From the NCBI GenBank assembly GCA_002086835.1, contig MVIG01000004.1, positions 1-64,000 on the forward strand: a stretch of 64,000 bases of DNA. The letters are read 5' to 3'. The notes beneath the pieces were generated by a model. It ran no database searches, had not been told where the DNA came from, and saw only the letters and a program-made list of their open reading frames with translations. Both the position numbers and the translations under genes were made by a program. The DNA is from Mycolicibacterium porcinum. GTDB lineage: Bacteria; Actinomycetota; Actinomycetes; Mycobacteriales; Mycobacteriaceae. The first letter of the stretch is position 1; the number at the start of each line of letters is the position of its first letter. Positions 63,411 to 64,000 of this stretch are shown in pieces.

Positions 63411-64000
63411 ATGGCGGACGTGCCTTCTCACGCGTTCGCCTCTGACAACGCCGCGCCCGCCCACCCGAAGGTGATCGATGCGATCGTCGCGGCCAACGAC
63501 GGCGCGGTCGCGTCATACGGCAACGACGACGCCACGCAGCGCGCGGCCGAGGCCGTCAGGACCGTGTTCGACTCCCCCGATGCCGAGGTGCTGTTCGCGC
63601 TCACCGGCACGGCCGCCAACATCATCGCGCTGGCCGCCGCGGTGCGGCCGTGGCAGGAGATCCTGTGCAGTGATATCGCGCATTCACTGGTCGACGAGGC
63701 CGGCGGACCAGTCCGGCTCTCCAGCGCTCCGGTCACACCGCTGCCCAGCGACAACGGTCTGATCGATCCGGCCCTGCTCGACGCCGCGGTGGCCCGCCGC
63801 GGGCCGGTACACCACTCGCAGCCGCGCATCGTGAGCATCACCCAGTCCACCGAGAACGGCCGCGTGTGGACCCCACAAGCCATCAAGGACTTCATCGGCC
63901 ACGCCCACGATCTCGACCTCCTCGTCCACGTCGATGGCTCTCGCATCGCCAATGCGATTGCCGCACTGGACATCTCTGCCCCGGATGCCATCGCTGACGC
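63411..64000 (+). CDS. Threonine aldolase/beta-eliminating lyase family PLP enzyme (3' end outside window)
   Basis: Open to the end of the window (about 196 codons seen). MADVPSHAFASDNAAPAHPK and VIDAIVAANDGAVASYGNDD match low-specificity L-threonine aldolase, followed by FALTGTAANIIALAAAVRPW, SIAHSLV-like DIAHSLVDEAGG and the cofactor Asp segment LVHVDGSRIANA. The Schiff-base Lys lies beyond the end. It would cleave beta-hydroxy amino acids to glycine and an aldehyde. ATG 63411 is 17 bp after the holin-like stop, so the two may be co-transcribed. Confidence 0.88.
   Translation, partial: MADVPSHAFASDNAAPAHPKVIDAIVAANDGAVASYGNDDATQRAAEAVRTVFDSPDAEVLFALTGTAANIIALAAAVRPWQEILCSDIAHSLVDEAGGPVRLSSAPVTPLPSDNGLIDPALLDAAVARRGPVHHSQPRIVSITQSTENGRVWTPQAIKDFIGHAHDLDLLVHVDGSRIANAIAALDISAPDAIAD

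Overview
The window is high-GC actinobacterial DNA, most likely a fast-growing Mycobacterium (Mycolicibacterium). This rests on gene content, not a search: an MmpL transporter, a BacA-type (Rv1819c-like) exporter-fold importer, two DUF4185 proteins, a PknH-sensor-type lipoprotein, a PknD/E/F-type kinase, a HAMP adenylate cyclase, an IlvX-like enzyme, DUF1918 and DUF6131. Gene density is high, and tight ATGA/GTGA start-stop overlaps mark several operons.

Layout. 0-12.7 kb: a clipped metallo-beta-lactamase-fold hydrolase, a GH5-like lipoprotein, a StyA-like FAD monooxygenase, SHOCT and LapA membrane proteins, a SABATH methyltransferase, an IlvX-like ThDP enzyme, a TetR remnant, an Hsp70-like membrane protein, two oxidoreductases, and a DUF4185 (GH183-type) protein with a secreted partner. 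12.7-18.5 kb: a dipeptide/oligopeptide ABC importer operon (SBP, two permeases, fused double ATPase) ending in an SDR. 18.5-25.3 kb: a LacI-controlled nitrogen-compound locus (AllG/DUF1116 protein, glutamine-synthetase-like ligase, PuuD-like hydrolase, NCS1 permease; divergent LacI regulator and flavoprotein), with two LacI-type operators in the divergent promoter. 25.4-31.3 kb: DUF1918, a second DUF4185, a universal stress protein, an adenylate cyclase and a Ser/Thr kinase.

31.4-41.2 kb: a catabolic locus, all on the minus strand. A seven-gene coupled operon (APC permease, two SDRs, ureohydrolase, polysaccharide-deacetylase-fold hydrolase, Rieske oxygenase, VanB-type reductase) is followed by a PucR regulator and fmdB-fmdA. 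A CTGTAG-N4-CTACAG palindrome lies the same distance (118.5 bp) upstream of both the permease start and the fmdB start, so the two units probably share one regulator. One SDR lacks the YxxxK catalytic motif. 41.5-50.1 kb: a BacA-like transporter, an MmpL preceded by half an iron box, an AbiEi-like gene between 17-bp direct repeats, a TetR/FAD-monooxygenase divergent pair with two operators, and a lipoprotein. 50.3-57.2 kb: exported proteins, alkaline phosphatase, a class A PBP with a PASTA domain, DUF6131 followed by a 21-bp-stem terminator, and a PknH-type sensor lipoprotein.

57.3-62.9 kb: a composite mobile region next to a tRNA with a CAT anticodon. It is bounded by a 19-bp direct repeat that overlaps the tRNA 3' end. 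Two IS481-family fragments, each keeping one end of the element and sharing about 131 bp, bracket roughly 4 kb of visibly AT-richer cargo: a frameshifted recombinase-type HTH remnant, a HEPN-like protein (RNxxxH), a HAD phosphatase and a coupled metallophosphoesterase with an unrecognised N-terminal domain. This is the best candidate for an undescribed accessory (possibly defence) system. The window ends with a holin-4-like membrane protein and the start of a threonine-aldolase-type PLP enzyme.
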